Positions 37,726 to 48,701 of a DNA stretch of 64,000 bases are shown one piece after another (positions within the stretch are counted from its first letter, which is position 1; each line of letters starts with the position of its first letter). Source of the DNA: Caulobacteraceae bacterium (lineage in GTDB: Bacteria > Pseudomonadota > Alphaproteobacteria > Caulobacterales > Aquidulcibacteraceae); assembly GCA_016703335.1 (NCBI GenBank), contig JADJCG010000010.1:62001-126000 (forward strand). The letters run 5' to 3'. The notes under the pieces were generated by a model, which saw nothing but the letters and a program-made list of their open reading frames with translations, searched no databases and had not been told where the DNA came from. The position numbers were made by a program, and so were the translations under genes.

Positions 37726-38679
37726 ATGTTGAAGAACTTTGCCGCGATTTGTGCGGCGGCGTCGGCGCTTTTCGTGCTCAGCGCATCAGAGGCGCATGCC
37801 GGGATCAATGATTTCGGTGGCCAGTGGGTCAATCAAAGCTCAGACACCGATGACGTGACCCGCGTGAGCGTTCAACGAACGCGCACAGGCTTGCGTGTGA
37901 ACGTGTTTGGGCGTTGTCACCCATCCGATTGCGATTGGGGCGCCGTGAATGCGACTGCATTTGCATCGCGCGCTGGCGGCGATCTTGAGCGCGATGCCGA
38001 CGTGCTAATGGCTACGTACACACAAGGGTTCGCGCGCAAAACGGTGCTGCTGCGCCTCAACGGCGCGAACATCGCGTACGAGGTATTCACGGAGTTCACC
38101 GATCGGTCCGGCCGCGCCAACTATCGCACCAGTGGCGGCTCGCACGACGGGTCGTCGGTCAGGGGTCCAGGCGGCGGACGTGGTCCGTGGTGGCCGTGGC
38201 CCCGGAGACGGCGGCGCGATCAGTGAAGACTGCGTGAGCTTCACACCAGGCGCCCTGCGCGTGCAGAACGTCAGCGGCCGTTGGAAGATCACTGAAGGCT
38301 CGCATTGGGTTGCTGACTTCGGCTCAAATCGTGCAGCGGCGGACCAAGGCCTGGCGATCATTCAGCGCTACGGCTTCACGTCACAGTGCTTCGTGGCGCG
38401 TCCCAATCCGCAGATGACGTACTGGCGTCGTGGTGAACGCGTGCCGAACTTGCCAACCGGCGCCGGTGAAGACTGCATCGCTGTGAACCCTGCCAACGTC
38501 CAAGCCCGCAACGTCGGCGGCGCGTGGAAAGTCGTTCAAGGCAATCAATGGATGCTCGACTTGGTGCGAACCGCGAAGGCGCGAACAAGCTGTGCGCGTT
38601 ATCCAAGCGCACAATCTGAACCGGCAGTGCTCGTGTCACGGCCAATGCGCCGATGACCTATTGGCTCTCGACGCCTTAG
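37726..38679 (+). CDS. Secreted protein with two repeated Cys modules, frame breaks
   Basis: A signal peptide (LKNFAAICAAASALFVLSAS, cleavage after AHA) is followed by a strand-rich domain (GINDFGGQWVNQSSDTDD, then FGRCHPSDCDWG). After a Gly/Pro/Arg linker where the frame shifts (about 38200), two related modules follow: EDCVSFTPGALRVQNVSGRW...CFVARPNPQMTYWR and EDCIAVNPANVQARNVGGAW.... Another frame shift near 38565 leads to a last frame ending MTYWLSTP at 38679. GGGAGGG precedes ATG 37726. No family is recognised; an exported, repeated beta module is the best description. Confidence 0.7.
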
Positions 38680-38703
38680 GCACTCGAAATAGCGAAATGA
38701 ACT

Positions 38704-38735
38704 AAGTGGCGGTCTCGGCGACGGGGCCGCCACTT
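38704..38735. terminator. Possible bidirectional terminator hairpin
   Basis: A 9-bp stem AAGTGGCGG/CCGCCACTT with a 14-base loop lies between the convergent secreted-protein gene and lpxB. Flanking U-runs are short (TTAA on one side, TTAG on the other), so efficiency is uncertain. Confidence 0.5.
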
Positions 38736-39863
38736 TAATGACTTGCAGCACGGTATCGGCGGCGATGTCAGCGGCAGGCGTGCCGCCTCTCCCCATCTTC
38801 GCCAGCGCATCGTCCTGCGCGCGGATCTGATCTTCCCGCGCGTCTTCGCTGTCGAGCAACGGCGCAGCGGCTGCAGCGATGTTTTCCGGCGTGCACTTGG
38901 TTTGAATGAACTCCGGCGCGACTTCGGCATCCGCGGCGGCGTTCATCAGCGAAGCGTATTTCGCCTTGAACAAGAACGCCCGCGCGATCGCCCAGGTGAT
39001 CCAGCCAAGCTTGTAGCCAACCACAACCGGCGTGCCTTGAGCGCGACTTCTGTCGTCACCGTGCCGGATGCCGCCAGCGCCACGGTCGCGGCGTCGAAGG
39101 CATCTTCCTTTTCGCTCTCGTCTAAAATGCGAACAGCTGCCGGCACTTGTGCCGTCACCTGATCGCGCACGCTATTGGCGGCAACAGTGATGATCCGCAC
39201 GTCGCGGTCACGATCGAGCAGCTCGGCCGCTGCCCACAGCGTCGGGCCGATACGGCGAATCTCGGCACTCCGGCTTCCTGGCAGAACAAGAATGATCTTC
39301 TCTTTCGCCGTGTAGCCCTGGCGCGCGCGCAGCGCCGCACCGTCTCCGGGCTTGAAGCGCCCGAGCGCAGGATGTCCGCACACAGTGCAGCCCAGGCCAT
39401 ACGGCTCGTAGAACGGGACTTCGAAATCGTGGATGCAGATCAAATGATCGACGGCTGCTGCCAGCGTCTTCGCGCGGCCCGGACGCGTCGCCCACACTTG
39501 CGGGCCAATGTACTTCACCAGCTTGATCTCGGGCGCCGCAGCGCGAACGCCTTGCGCGACGCGCAGCGTGAAGCCCCAGGAATCGATCAGGACAACCACG
39601 TCCGGCTTCGCTTTGAGAATGGCCGCCACGGTCGCCCTCACGGCGGCCTTCACGCGTGAGAACGCCAGCAAGCCGTCGATAAAGCCCAGGATTGCCAAGC
39701 CTTTGATGTCAGCCTGGCTTGCGATCCCCTGCTCAGCCATGAGCGGGCCGCCAACACCTTGAATATCAAGCGCACCGTCGCGATCGCGTAGCGCACGCGC
39801 CAGATCGGCGCCGAGCGCATCGCCGGAAGATTCCGCGGCCACGAGGAAGATGCGTTGGCTCAC
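38735..39863 (-). CDS. lpxB: Lipid-A-disaccharide synthase, one frame break
   Basis: LpxB joins UDP-diacylglucosamine and lipid X in lipid A synthesis at the inner membrane. The start reads MSQRIFLVAAESSGDALGAD and central motifs GPQVWATRPGRAKTL and LPGSRSAEIRRIGP are those of the family. A missing G near 39036 shifts the frame from EVALK to GTPVVVGYKLGWITW. After DTVLQVI the in-frame stop is only at 38599, inside the convergent gene; a TAA at 38735-38737 in another frame gives the usual length and is used here. The start overlaps the lpxI stop (ATGA). Confidence 0.92.
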
Positions 39864-40717
39864 GCCTTATCCGTCTCGTCGGCGGTGAAGCCATAAACGA
39901 AAATGCCGTGCCGGTTGGCGGCGGCAATGATGTCGGCGCGGCGTACAGCCAACGCGCCATGCGCTTCAACCGCGATGCCAGCGAGACCTGCGGCAGCGGC
40001 GCCTTCTATTGTGCGCACGCCGATGGTCGGGAGATCAATGCGGCGCTCTTGGATGGGCTTCGGGCGTTTCACCAAAACGCCACGCCGCGCTTGTGGCGTG
40101 CCGCGTATCGTTGTTGGCAACTCGGCAACGCGGCGCAACATTGCGTCGGTGCCTTCTTGCGCTTCCACGGAGAGCACCAAGCCATCACACACGACAACGC
40201 CTTGGCCGATGTCGAACGCACCGCTTGCGGCGGCAACCTTGGCGGCCTTGGCCATATCGCGCTTATGATGGTCGTTAGGCGTCACGGCGCCCCAAACACC
40301 CGCGGGCGCGAGCAAATCGTGCATGACCTGATCGGCGCCAACGACGCGGAACCCGGCCTTCTCATGCTCACTCAACACCGCGCGCAACAGCGCATCATCG
40401 CCTTGAGGCATGGCAGCGAGAATGGCCGGCAACATTGAGAGCGCCACGTCGTCGAGCTGGAGCGTCTTCAAATCAGGGCGCTGCACTTGGCCGATGAGCA
40501 CAAGCGCATCGCAGCCGGCGTCGCGAATAGCGTCCATGCGCGCACCCATCTGACCCAGGCCATGGCTCGCACCCGGATGCGCATCCAGCGCCGCGTCGGC
40601 CATGTTAGCGATGCGTGCAATGAAGTACGGACGCTGCGCGGCCGCGAGGTGCTCTGCGAGCACAACAGGAAGTTCGCCACCGCCGGCGATGACGCCAAGC
40701 TTGCGCCAGCCGCTCAT
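39860..40717 (-). CDS. lpxI: UDP-2,3-diacylglucosamine pyrophosphatase LpxI
   Basis: LpxI (DUF1009) replaces LpxH in many alphaproteobacteria and was first characterised in Caulobacter. It hydrolyses UDP-2,3-diacylglucosamine to lipid X. The 285-residue protein starts MSGWRKLGVIAGGGELPV and has GAVTPNDHHKRDMAKA and LPTIGVRTIEGAAAAGL. The frame is open to 40771; ATG 40717, one base after the lpxA stop, is preferred. Confidence 0.93.
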   Translation of the reverse strand: MSGWRKLGVIAGGGELPVVLAEHLAAAQRPYFIARIANMADAALDAHPGASHGLGQMGARMDAIRDAGCDALVLIGQVQRPDLKTLQLDDVALSMLPAILAAMPQGDDALLRAVLSEHEKAGFRVVGADQVMHDLLAPAGVWGAVTPNDHHKRDMAKAAKVAAASGAFDIGQGVVVCDGLVLSVEAQEGTDAMLRRVAELPTTIRGTPQARRGVLVKRPKPIQERRIDLPTIGVRTIEGAAAAGLAGIAVEAHGALAVRRADIIAAANRHGIFVYGFTADETDKA

Positions 40718-40718
40718 C

Positions 40719-41514
40719 TTAGTCTCGCGGCATGCAGAGGTTGCGGGCGGAGTCGACACGGATGAAGTCAACGATCTCCATCACCTGCGGATTGCCGGAA
40801 TACGCCTCGACGCAATCCTCGATGCGCTCCTTGGAACGTGCCTTCTCTCCGCGAAACAACAATCGATAAGCGGCGCGCAGATCGTGGATTTGCTCGCGCG
40901 TGAAGCCACGGCGCTTCAGGCCGACGACATTGAGACCGCCAAGGTGAGCGTGATTGCCAATAGCTGAGCCGAATGGAATGAGGTCAGTCGTCATCAACGC
41001 GCTCGCGCCGACGAAAGAATAGCGCCCGACACGCCCGTGTTGGTGAACGCCGGAGAGACCGCCCAAGAAACGCGAAGTCTCCCACTTGCACGTGACCACC
41101 GATCGTCGCGGTTTGCGCCATGATGACGTTGTTGCTGACGATACAATCGTGCGCAACGTGGCAATTGCCCATGATGAGGCAATCATTGCCGATCGTGGTG
41201 ACAGCGCGACCGCGCACGGTGCCGCGATGGATCGTGGCGTGCTCGCGGATGACGTTGTTATCGCCGATGACGAGCTTAGTCGGCTCGCCCTTGTAGGAAA
41301 GGTCCTGTGGCGCCCCGCCGAGGCCCACGAAGGGCCAAACGATGTTATTCTTGCCGAGTTCGGTGTGGCTCTCAATGAAGACGTGCGCGATCAGCTTGCT
41401 GCCTTCGCCGATCTTCACGTTCGGGCCAATCACACAGCCCGGGCCGATCTCAACGTTGGCGCCAAGTTCTGCGCTGTCGTCGACAACAGCGGTTTTGTGG
41501 ACCTTAGCGCTCAT
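40719..41514 (-). CDS. lpxA: UDP-N-acetylglucosamine acyltransferase, one frame break
   Basis: LpxA acylates UDP-GlcNAc at the 3 position, the first step of lipid A synthesis. The N-terminal part is a left-handed beta helix of hexapeptide repeats (VVDDSAELGANVEIGPGCVI) with the catalytic His in REHATIHRGT. An extra C in a run at 41062-41064 (plus strand) shifts the frame after DFAFLGG. The second frame holds the C-terminal helical domain (RGFTREQIHDLRAAYRLLF) and stops at 40719. It is coupled to fabZ (ATGA overlap). Confidence 0.94.
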
Positions 41515-42005
41515 AGCGAATCCTGTGGCCGGTCAGCTTTCATCGCGGCGAAGGTGCAATCGGTGGCGAGTTCGCCTCGCACTTCCACGCGGCCGCGGAA
41601 CTTGAAGATGTTGCGGCGTTCGAACAGCACTTCGACGAACATTTCCATCGTGTCGCCCGGCATCACCGGCTTCTTGAAGCGGGCATTTTCGACCGACATG
41701 AAAAGAATCAGATGCTTTGTGATGTCCGCCTCTAGCGTCTTGGACATGAGCACGGCGCCAGTCTGCGCCAAGGCCTCGATCTGCAGCACGCCGGGCATCA
41801 CGGGCGCACCTGGAAAGTGTCCTGGGAAGAAGGGCTCGTTGATCGTCACGTTCTTGATGCCACGGATCGACTTGTTCGGAACGTAGTCGATAGCGCGGTC
41901 GATCAGCAGGAACGGATAGCGGTGCGGAAGACGGCGCAAGATTTCGCCGATCTCGATCACGTCATCCGTGGTCTTCTGCTGCTCAGTCAGATCATTTGCT
42001 TTCAT
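41511..42005 (-). CDS. fabZ: 3-hydroxyacyl-[ACP] dehydratase
   Basis: FabZ dehydrates 3-hydroxyacyl-ACP and competes with LpxA and LpxD for the same substrate pool. The 164-residue hot-dog fold protein has LPHRYPFLLIDR, the catalytic His/Glu motif FFPGHFPGAPVMPGVLQIE and the SVENARFKKPVMPGD strand. It is intact. Its start lies within the last 14 bases of lpxD. Confidence 0.96.
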   Translation of the reverse strand: MKANDLTEQQKTTDDVIEIGEILRRLPHRYPFLLIDRAIDYVPNKSIRGIKNVTINEPFFPGHFPGAPVMPGVLQIEALAQTGAVLMSKTLEADITKHLILFMSVENARFKKPVMPGDTMEMFVEVLFERRNIFKFRGRVEVRGELATDCTFAAMKADRPQDSL

Positions 42006-43000
42006 CGCGCGTCCCTGCGGCGGCTCGGCGGCTCAGCCATGCTGCTTCTCGTAGCCATTTACGTAACGGTTTGGCCGGATATCCGCTCCAGACCTCGCCT
42101 GGCGGCACGTCTTGGAATACGGCGGCGCCGCCTGCAAGGGTAGCGCCCGCCCCAATATTGCGGTGATCAGCCACGCCGACGCGGCCGCCCAAAGTGACGC
42201 CGTCGCCAATTATCGTGGAGCCCGAAATGCCGCCGAACGCGGCGATGAGAACGCCACGGCCGATTTGGCAATTGTGCGCGACGTGGCAAAGATTATCGAT
42301 CTTGGCGCTCTCGCCGATCACCGTGTCGTCGAACACGCCGCGGTCGACGCACGAGTTTGCGCCAATCGTCACCCTGTCCTGAATGACAACGCGCCCGAGA
42401 TGCGGAACGTCAATCGGTCCGGACGCATCGCCAGCGACGCCAAAACCCCTGCTCGCCAATCACAGCGCCAGCGAGGATGTTCACGTCATCACCGATGAGC
42501 GCAAATGAGATTGAGACACGCGCGCCAATCTTGCTGCGACGACCAATGGCCACACCAGGGCCAATCACGCTGTTAGGCCCAATCTCAGCGCCAGCGCCTA
42601 TCTCGGCGCCAGGCGCCGATGACGACGCCGGCGCCGAGACGCACGCCGTCTTCGAGCTTGGCGCTCGGATCAATGGCAGGTGCGCCGGCGCGAACCCACG
42701 CCCACGTAAGAGCGATGGCACAACACGGGCAAAGAACGAGCGAGGCCGGTCGGTGAGGATCAGCGCTCCGGCCCTGGGCGCCAGATGCGCCAACGCAGGC
42801 GGAATAATGCAGGCGCCAGGGGCGGACTCTAGCGCTGCGCCCTTCTTGCCTTCGTAATAGCAAAGGTCGCCAGGGCCTGCTCTGTCGGCTGGCGCGGCGC
42901 CCGTAATCTCGCGCTCGGCATCGCCGCCAATGTCGCTAGAAGGCGCAAGCGCCCGGACCGTCACCGGTCCGAGCGCCTCGTAAAAGCGGGGATCGATCAT
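41992..43000 (-). CDS. lpxD: UDP-3-O-acylglucosamine N-acyltransferase, several frame breaks
   Basis: LpxD adds the second 3-hydroxyacyl chain in lipid A synthesis. An N-terminal uridine-binding domain (ITGAAPADRAGPGDLCYYEG) precedes a hexapeptide-repeat helix. The frame changes near 42700 (to APAIDPSAKLEDGVRLG), near 42620 (to EIGPNSVIGPGVAIG) and near 42440 (to QGFGVAGDASGPIDVPHLG). The last frame contains the catalytic His region HNCQIGRGVLIAAFGG and ends at 41992. Joined, the protein has the usual length of about 335 residues. Confidence 0.92.
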
Positions 43001-43050
43001 GCGCCGACTATCTGGCGCACTCGAGCCTCGATGTCACTGTCTGCGTAGCC

Positions 43051-43701
43051 TTATCGACCAGGCGCCGGAGCAGCGGCTTGCTGCTGACCTTGGCACTCGC
43101 TCGCGGCGTGGCGGGCCACGTTCGCGACACGGCTGTTCTGATTCTGGTCGAGCTGCTGGATGACCGTCGTCGAGATGTCGAAGTTCGGGTCGAACGCAGT
43201 CGCATTGCTCGAGTCGACGACGATGCCAGCGCCGCGCGACGTCATGACCGTTTGAACGATCGGCGCCACTTGGCGGTCAAAATCACGCATCGCGATCAGC
43301 TGCGAACACTGCATGTCGGTTTCGAGGCCGCGCGCACGGCCTTCAAGCTGCTGAACGCGCTGCTGAAACTGCTGAAACTGCGGTCCGAGCGTCGAACTCG
43401 CCTGAATTTGCTGCGGCGTCATGTTGCGCGCCGCAGTGGTCAAACGCTCGCGCTCTTGTTGCAGCGATTGCTGCTCCGGCTGCAGCGATTGTGCTTCGGT
43501 TTGGAATTGCTGGCGAAGCGCGACGAGCTTGGCCTGCAAATCGCGACCGAGAACAGATTCGGACGCAACCCGCTGATAATTGATCACGACGGCAGTTGTC
43601 GCAGAGCCGCCACCGCGATTGCGTTGGGCAAAGGCTTCGGACGACACTGAGACTGCGGCCACCGCAAGGACGGCCGCTGAAAATAAACTCACCACACGCA
43701 T
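43051..43701 (-). CDS. OmpH/Skp family periplasmic chaperone
   Basis: The 216-residue protein has a signal peptide (MRVVSLFSAAVLAVAAVSVS, cleavage after AFA) and a long Gln-rich coiled coil (residues 50-140), the Skp tentacle pattern. Skp holds unfolded outer-membrane proteins for BamA. The position between bamA and lpxD is the standard one. A Gln/Ala/Pro tail of 15 residues ends it. Start 43701 is chosen over 43809 because the signal peptide begins there. Confidence 0.9.
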   Translation of the reverse strand: MRVVSLFSAAVLAVAAVSVSSEAFAQRNRGGGSATTAVVINYQRVASESVLGRDLQAKLVALRQQFQTEAQSLQPEQQSLQQERERLTTAARNMTPQQIQASSTLGPQFQQFQQRVQQLEGRARGLETDMQCSQLIAMRDFDRQVAPIVQTVMTSRGAGIVVDSSNATAFDPNFDISTTVIQQLDQNQNSRVANVARHAASECQGQQQAAAPAPGR

Positions 43702-43714
43702 ACCGCGCTTCTCC

Positions 43715-46179
43715 TCAGAAAGATGTCCGGGTTGAGAACCGGAACTGCTCGCGCCGATCGTAGTCCTCGTATTGGAGCGGTTGCGCAAAGTCGAATTGCA
43801 CCGGTCCAAACGGAGAGTCCCAGAAGACCGACACCCCTGCCGCCACTCTTAAGCTGGCGGAATCGTCAATAATGAGGCGCGTTGAGCCAACGAGGTCGAC
43901 CGTTTGCCTATTGGCTGCGTCGAGGTAGCCCAACGTGCCAAAATCCACGAACAAGGCGCTGCCAAGCGAGAAGCTCTCCGGCAGCGGCAGCGGGACGTCC
44001 AATTGCAGCGTACCAATGGCGTAGGATATTGCCGCCAACGCATCGCCACGCTCAACGACATCGCCCGTCACGTCATCCACAACAAGCTGCGCGCGGTCCG
44101 ATGCCGGCGACGTCAAAGCCGCGGAACGATGAACCGCCCTTGAAGAAGCGGTCATTGATCCGGACCGTATCGCCGTTCCAGCCGCTAATGATGCCGGCGC
44201 TGCCGCGGAACATGGCGCGGAAGCCGTAAGGGCAGACCGTAATAGACGCCGCCCTCAATCTCGGTGCGCAAGTAATTCACCTCACCGCCGAGGCCTGCGA
44301 TGTCCTGGCTAACATCGAGATTGAAACCGCGCGTCGCATTAACGGGCGAGTTGCGTCGATCCCAATTGACCTGGAAGCCTACGACGGAGGTCAAGAATGT
44401 CCCCTCCTGATCGCACAGCAAAGGACGGTTGGGGTTGGCCGGGTCGCACTGATTGATATCCGGCGTCAGGATGTTCGCGTCGTGATCGACAAAACTATCG
44501 GCGATCTGCGTATCGTCCTGAATGAGCGAATAGGTCAGGCCGAGGTTGGTTCGTTCGCCAATACGGAAGCCGGTGCGCAAACCAATGCCCGTCGATTGGT
44601 TTTCGAACGAGGACTGGTCACGATAGTCGGTACGCAGCGAATAAATATCGAAACCAGCCGCGATTTCCCGACCCATGAAGCGTGGTTCGGTGAAGCGCAG
44701 ATCTAACTGCTGACGTTGCGAACTGGAGGACGCACGCAAACGCAAGAACTGGCCACGACCGCGCAAGTTGCGCTCTGTAACCGACACGTCGAACAAGAAG
44801 CTCTCTTGCGACGAGTAACCAGCGGAAAAGGCCAATTCACCGGTCGATTGCTCTTCGACGGTCACCGTCACGACCGAGCGATCTGGCTGCGAACCATCCG
44901 CGTCTTCGACCTTCACATCTGTGAAGAAGCCCAGGCCGCGGATCTGCTGACGCGATCGATCAAGCAAGACGCGATTGAAGGCGTCGCCCTCAGCGACCTG
45001 CATCTCGCGCCGGATAACACGATCGACGGTGCGGGTGTTGCCGACGATGTCGATGCGCTCGATGAACGTGCGCGGACCTTCATCGACTTCGAACGTGATG
45101 TTGACCTTACGGTTCTCACGATCGCGCTCAACTACCGGCGTAATTTGCACGTTCGCGTAACCGACCGAGCCGGCGACGTACGTCATCGCGTCGATAGCGT
45201 CTTCGATCTGTTCGCCGCGGAAAACCGTGCCCGAACGGATCGGGTTAACTGCGCGCAGCAGAATCTCCGGCAGACGATTGAGTTCGGTCTGAATGTTAAT
45301 TTCACCGAACTCGTAACGAACGCCCTCTTCCACCGTGAAGGTGATGTAGAAGTCGCGCTGATCCGGCGTGAGTTCGGCGACAGCGGAGACAACGCGGAAA
45401 TCAGCGTAACCACGGTTGTTGTAGAACTGGCGCAACTGTTCGCGATCGTACTCGAGACGATCGGGATCGTAGTTGTCATTGCTGGAGAAGAAATTCCACC
45501 AGCTCGATTCCGTCGTCACGATCGCATCGCGCAGACGACGATCGGAGAACTCGTCGTTGCCGATGAAGTTGATGTCGCGAACGCCGGTGACCGGGCCTTC
45601 ATCGACTTCGAAAATCAAATCGACGCGGTTTTGGTCGAGTTCGCGCACTTGCGGCGTAACTTGTGCGGCGAAGCGACCGGCACGGCGATACACTTCAATA
45701 ATGCGCTGCACGTCGCCTTGCGCGCGCGCCGGTGTGAACACCGAACGCGGACGCGCTTGCACTTCGTCTTCGAGGTCTTCCTCGTCGAGCGTGCGCATGC
45801 CTTCGAAGATCACGCGGTTGATGACCGGGTTTTCAATGACCGACACAACAAGATCGCTGCCGCGCTGCTCGATCTGAACGTCGGAGAAGAGACCGGTCGC
45901 GAACAGCGTCTTGATCGACATGTCGATGCGTTCGGGGTCGAACGTGTCGCCCGGACCGACTTGAAGATACGACGCGATAGTCGCCGGCTCGATGCGCTGG
46001 TTGCCTTCAACCTGCACACGACGAATAGCGACGCCGGAGGCTTGCGCCTGCGGAGTAGCCGTCTGATTTTCTTGCGCATAGGCGTCAGTGCTGGCCGCTA
46101 AAAGCGCGCCAGTACCCGCACCCACCGTGGCGACGCAACCAAGTGCGCCGAGCGCTACATCCCGCAGTACCCGCTTCAT
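43715..46179 (-). CDS. bamA: Outer membrane assembly factor BamA, frame breaks in barrel end
   Basis: BamA inserts beta-barrel proteins in the outer membrane. A signal peptide (to about residue 35) precedes five POTRA domains (first VAIRRVQVEGNQRIEPATI) and the surface-antigen barrel. Near 44230 an extra base shifts the frame after GGVYYGLP; near 44105 another change follows AGIGPR; and a compensated pair lies near 44035 in the ALGGN segment. The corrected barrel runs on to SFSLGSALFVDFGTLG, GVSVFWDSPFGPVQFDFAQP and the terminal Phe signal FRFSTRTSF. It starts 81 bases after rseP. Confidence 0.95.
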
Positions 46180-46260
46180 TAAGCCCTCGACGTCCGACGC
46201 TCCCCAGCGTCTAGGTTTTTAGAACCCCATCCTGCCCCGAAAGACAAGGACGAGGCGCTG

Positions 46261-47465
46261 TTACTGCGCTCCCAGAAAGAGCCTCGTAATGTCATTCCAG
46301 GTTGCGAATAAGAACAAACTCGCCATCACCGCGAATCCGCCCCGATACGCCCATTCCTGAGCGGCAGGTGGCAATGGCTTGCCCCCACGCACACCCTCGA
46401 TCGCATAGAAGAGCAGGTGTCCCCCATCCAGGATCGGAATCGGCAACAGATTCACGATGCCGACAGCTACAGACAGCACTGCGGCCAAATTGAGTAGCGA
46501 CAGCGCCAGGAAGGCGAGCCGGTCGCCTAGTGTGGTGCTACCGTCACCACCATTGAGGGCTGAGGTCGCGACCTGGCCAGACACATTGATGATGCCCAGC
46601 GGCCCAGCGATCTGATTGCCGGACTCGCGGCCAGTGAACACGCCACCGATATAGCCGCCCGTCTGCGCGATGATGCCCCAGGTATCGGTCGCACCGATAC
46701 GCACAGATTCGAGAATTCCGATGCGCTCAATCACGCGCTCGGACTCAAGCACCAGCGGACGCACGCCAAGCACGCCCTGCCCGGCCGCCGGTCCACCTGC
46801 CGCGCCAGTTGAACGAGTCGGCGTCGCGCTGAGCGTAATCAGCGCCCCGCCGCGATCCACGCTCAACTCGAGCGGCTGCTCTGCTGACGATGTCACCACT
46901 GCTGCAAAGCACTGAAGCTTGCGATCGGTTGGCCATTCACGCTGCGGATGACGTCGCCTGGCTGCAGGCCTGCGCGCTGTGCAGCGCTGTCAGGCGTCAC
47001 TGCAGCAATTCGCGCCGGCACTTCGTTCATGGGCGTCACGTCGCGGCCGACAACGAGTGCAAGCGTGGCGAACGCCAAGATCGAGAAGATGAAGTTGGTC
47101 ACTGGACCCGCAGCGACGACAAGAGAGCGCGTCAGCACCGGCTGCGCGTGGAAAAGACCCTTCTTGCGTGCTTCAGCAAGCGTGGCTGGATCCTCGATCT
47201 TTTCACGCGGCGCCGTTGACATCGCGTCAGCGTCGTCAGCAAATTTTACATAACCACCTAGCGGCAGCGCGCCGACCTTCCATTGCACACCCTGCTTGTC
47301 GCGCCAACTGAGCAGCGTCTTGCCGAAGCCGATGGAGAACGTGTCGATGGCGACGCCGCGCCAACGGGCAACCTGGAAGTGACCGAACTCATGCACGAAC
47401 ACCACGACGCTAAGCACGAGCACAAACGAGCCCGCGTAGATCAGGATGTTTTGCAGTACGTCCAT
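46261..47465 (-). CDS. rseP: Site-2 protease RseP/MmpA, one frame break
   Basis: RseP is an intramembrane zinc protease; in Caulobacter the orthologue MmpA cleaves the cell-polarity factor PodJ. The metal motif HEFGH is at residues 25-29 in the first helix, and the third ligand is in the ILDGGHLLFY region near the C-terminus. A PDZ domain (TPDSAAQRAGLQPGDVIRSV) lies between. The frame breaks near 46897, after SALQQ, then continues VVTSSAEQPLELSV. The joined length of about 400 residues is normal. Confidence 0.94.
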
Positions 47466-47513
47466 TCGGCCCGCTTCCTTCCCGCCTGCATTTTTATGAG
47501 GCGCAATCAGCCT

Positions 47514-48701
47514 TTAGGCTGCCGCCGGGTTTCCCGCAATAAGACGCGCCGCACGTCGCGCAGCCTGATCCACCGCCTTCACCTCATCGAACGATGACGG
47601 CATTTTCGCGAGAAGCCCAGTCTCGGCCCCCTCCAGGTGTGACAGAGCCTCCTCAACCGTGCTCGAAATGTCGAGGAAGCGAATACGGCCGTCCAAGAAC
47701 GCTTCGACAGCGATTTCATTCGCGGCTGAGAGCGCAGTCGTCGCGGCAGCGCCCCTGTCGAGTGCGGAACGAGCGAGGCGGAGTGCGGGAAACCGCTCCG
47801 GGTCCGGCGCCTCGAACGTCAGCTGAGCCAGCTTGGCCAAATCCAGGCGTGCAGTGGATACCGCCGCGCGATCAGGCCAGGTAAGTGCGTAAGAGATCGG
47901 GATACGCATGTCGGGCGTGCCCAACTGGGCCAACACGGAGCCGTCCGTGTAGTGCACTAGGCTGTGGATCGTACTCTGCGGGTGAACGATGACGTCGATC
48001 GATTTCGATGGAAAACCAAATAGATAAGACGCCTCAATCAGCTCTAGCCCCTTGTTCATGAGCGTGGCGCTGTCGACAGAGATCTTGCGTCCCATGCTCC
48101 ACATTGGGTGGGCGCAGGCCTGAACCGGTGTCGCAACCGCCATCTGCTCACGCGTCCACGTGCGAAACGGCCCGCCGGATGCTGTGAGCGTCAGCCGCTC
48201 AACGCGGTCTGGGTGCGTGAGCACCTGAAAGATCGCGTTGTGCTCCGAATCCACCGGCAGCAACGTCGCTCCGTGGGTCTTTGCCGCCTCGATGAAGAGC
48301 GGGCCGGCGCAGACGAGGCATTCCTTGTTCGCCAGTGCAACATGAGCACCGCGGCGCACCGCGGCCATGGTGGGCGCAAGCCCGGCGGCGCCGACAATAG
48401 CCGACATGACCCATTCGGCCGGACGAGCACCGGCTTCTTCCAGCGCCGAGGGCCCAGCTCCGACTTCAACCCCAAGGCCCGCGAGCGCGGTCTTTGCCGC
48501 GCTGAGCAGCGACGGGTCTGCGATCGCGGCAAACTTGGGTTTGAGCCGTCGACAAGCCTCAGCCAACGCATCGACACGACTGGCCGCCGTGACCGCCTCA
48601 ACGGGAAACTCATGTCCCTGCCCGCGCAGCTCTTCGATCACCTGGATCGTCGATTGCCCGATCGAGCCAGTCACACCGAGGATGGAGACGGAGCGCGTCA
48701 C
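47514..48701 (-). CDS. dxr: 1-deoxy-D-xylulose 5-phosphate reductoisomerase
   Basis: Dxr makes methylerythritol 4-phosphate, the committed step of the non-mevalonate pathway. The 395-residue enzyme begins VTRSVSILGVTGSIGQST with the NADPH motif, and has the metal/substrate motifs PVDSEHNAIFQVL, TASGGPFRTW and MGRKISVDSATLMNKGLE. GTG 48701 is used because it overlaps the cdsA stop (GTGA) and places the NADPH motif at the N-terminus; the frame extends to 48923 without conserved content. Confidence 0.95.
   Translation of the reverse strand: MTRSVSILGVTGSIGQSTIQVIEELRGQGHEFPVEAVTAASRVDALAEACRRLKPKFAAIADPSLLSAAKTALAGLGVEVGAGPSALEEAGARPAEWVMSAIVGAAGLAPTMAAVRRGAHVALANKECLVCAGPLFIEAAKTHGATLLPVDSEHNAIFQVLTHPDRVERLTLTASGGPFRTWTREQMAVATPVQACAHPMWSMGRKISVDSATLMNKGLELIEASYLFGFPSKSIDVIVHPQSTIHSLVHYTDGSVLAQLGTPDMRIPISYALTWPDRAAVSTARLDLAKLAQLTFEAPDPERFPALRLARSALDRGAAATTALSAANEIAVEAFLDGRIRFLDISSTVEEALSHLEGAETGLLAKMPSSFDEVKAVDQAARRAARLIAGNPAAA

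Noticed and set aside
44716..46101. A 461-codon open frame antisense to bamA
   Set aside because: Same cause: biased codons of bamA leave the complementary frame open. The bamA reading is certain.
34877..46899. A decaying gene island (gltX to rseP)
   Set aside because: Genes in this stretch are essential in relatives and are otherwise well conserved with normal overlaps; fabZ and lpxI inside it are intact. Local sequence error explains it better.
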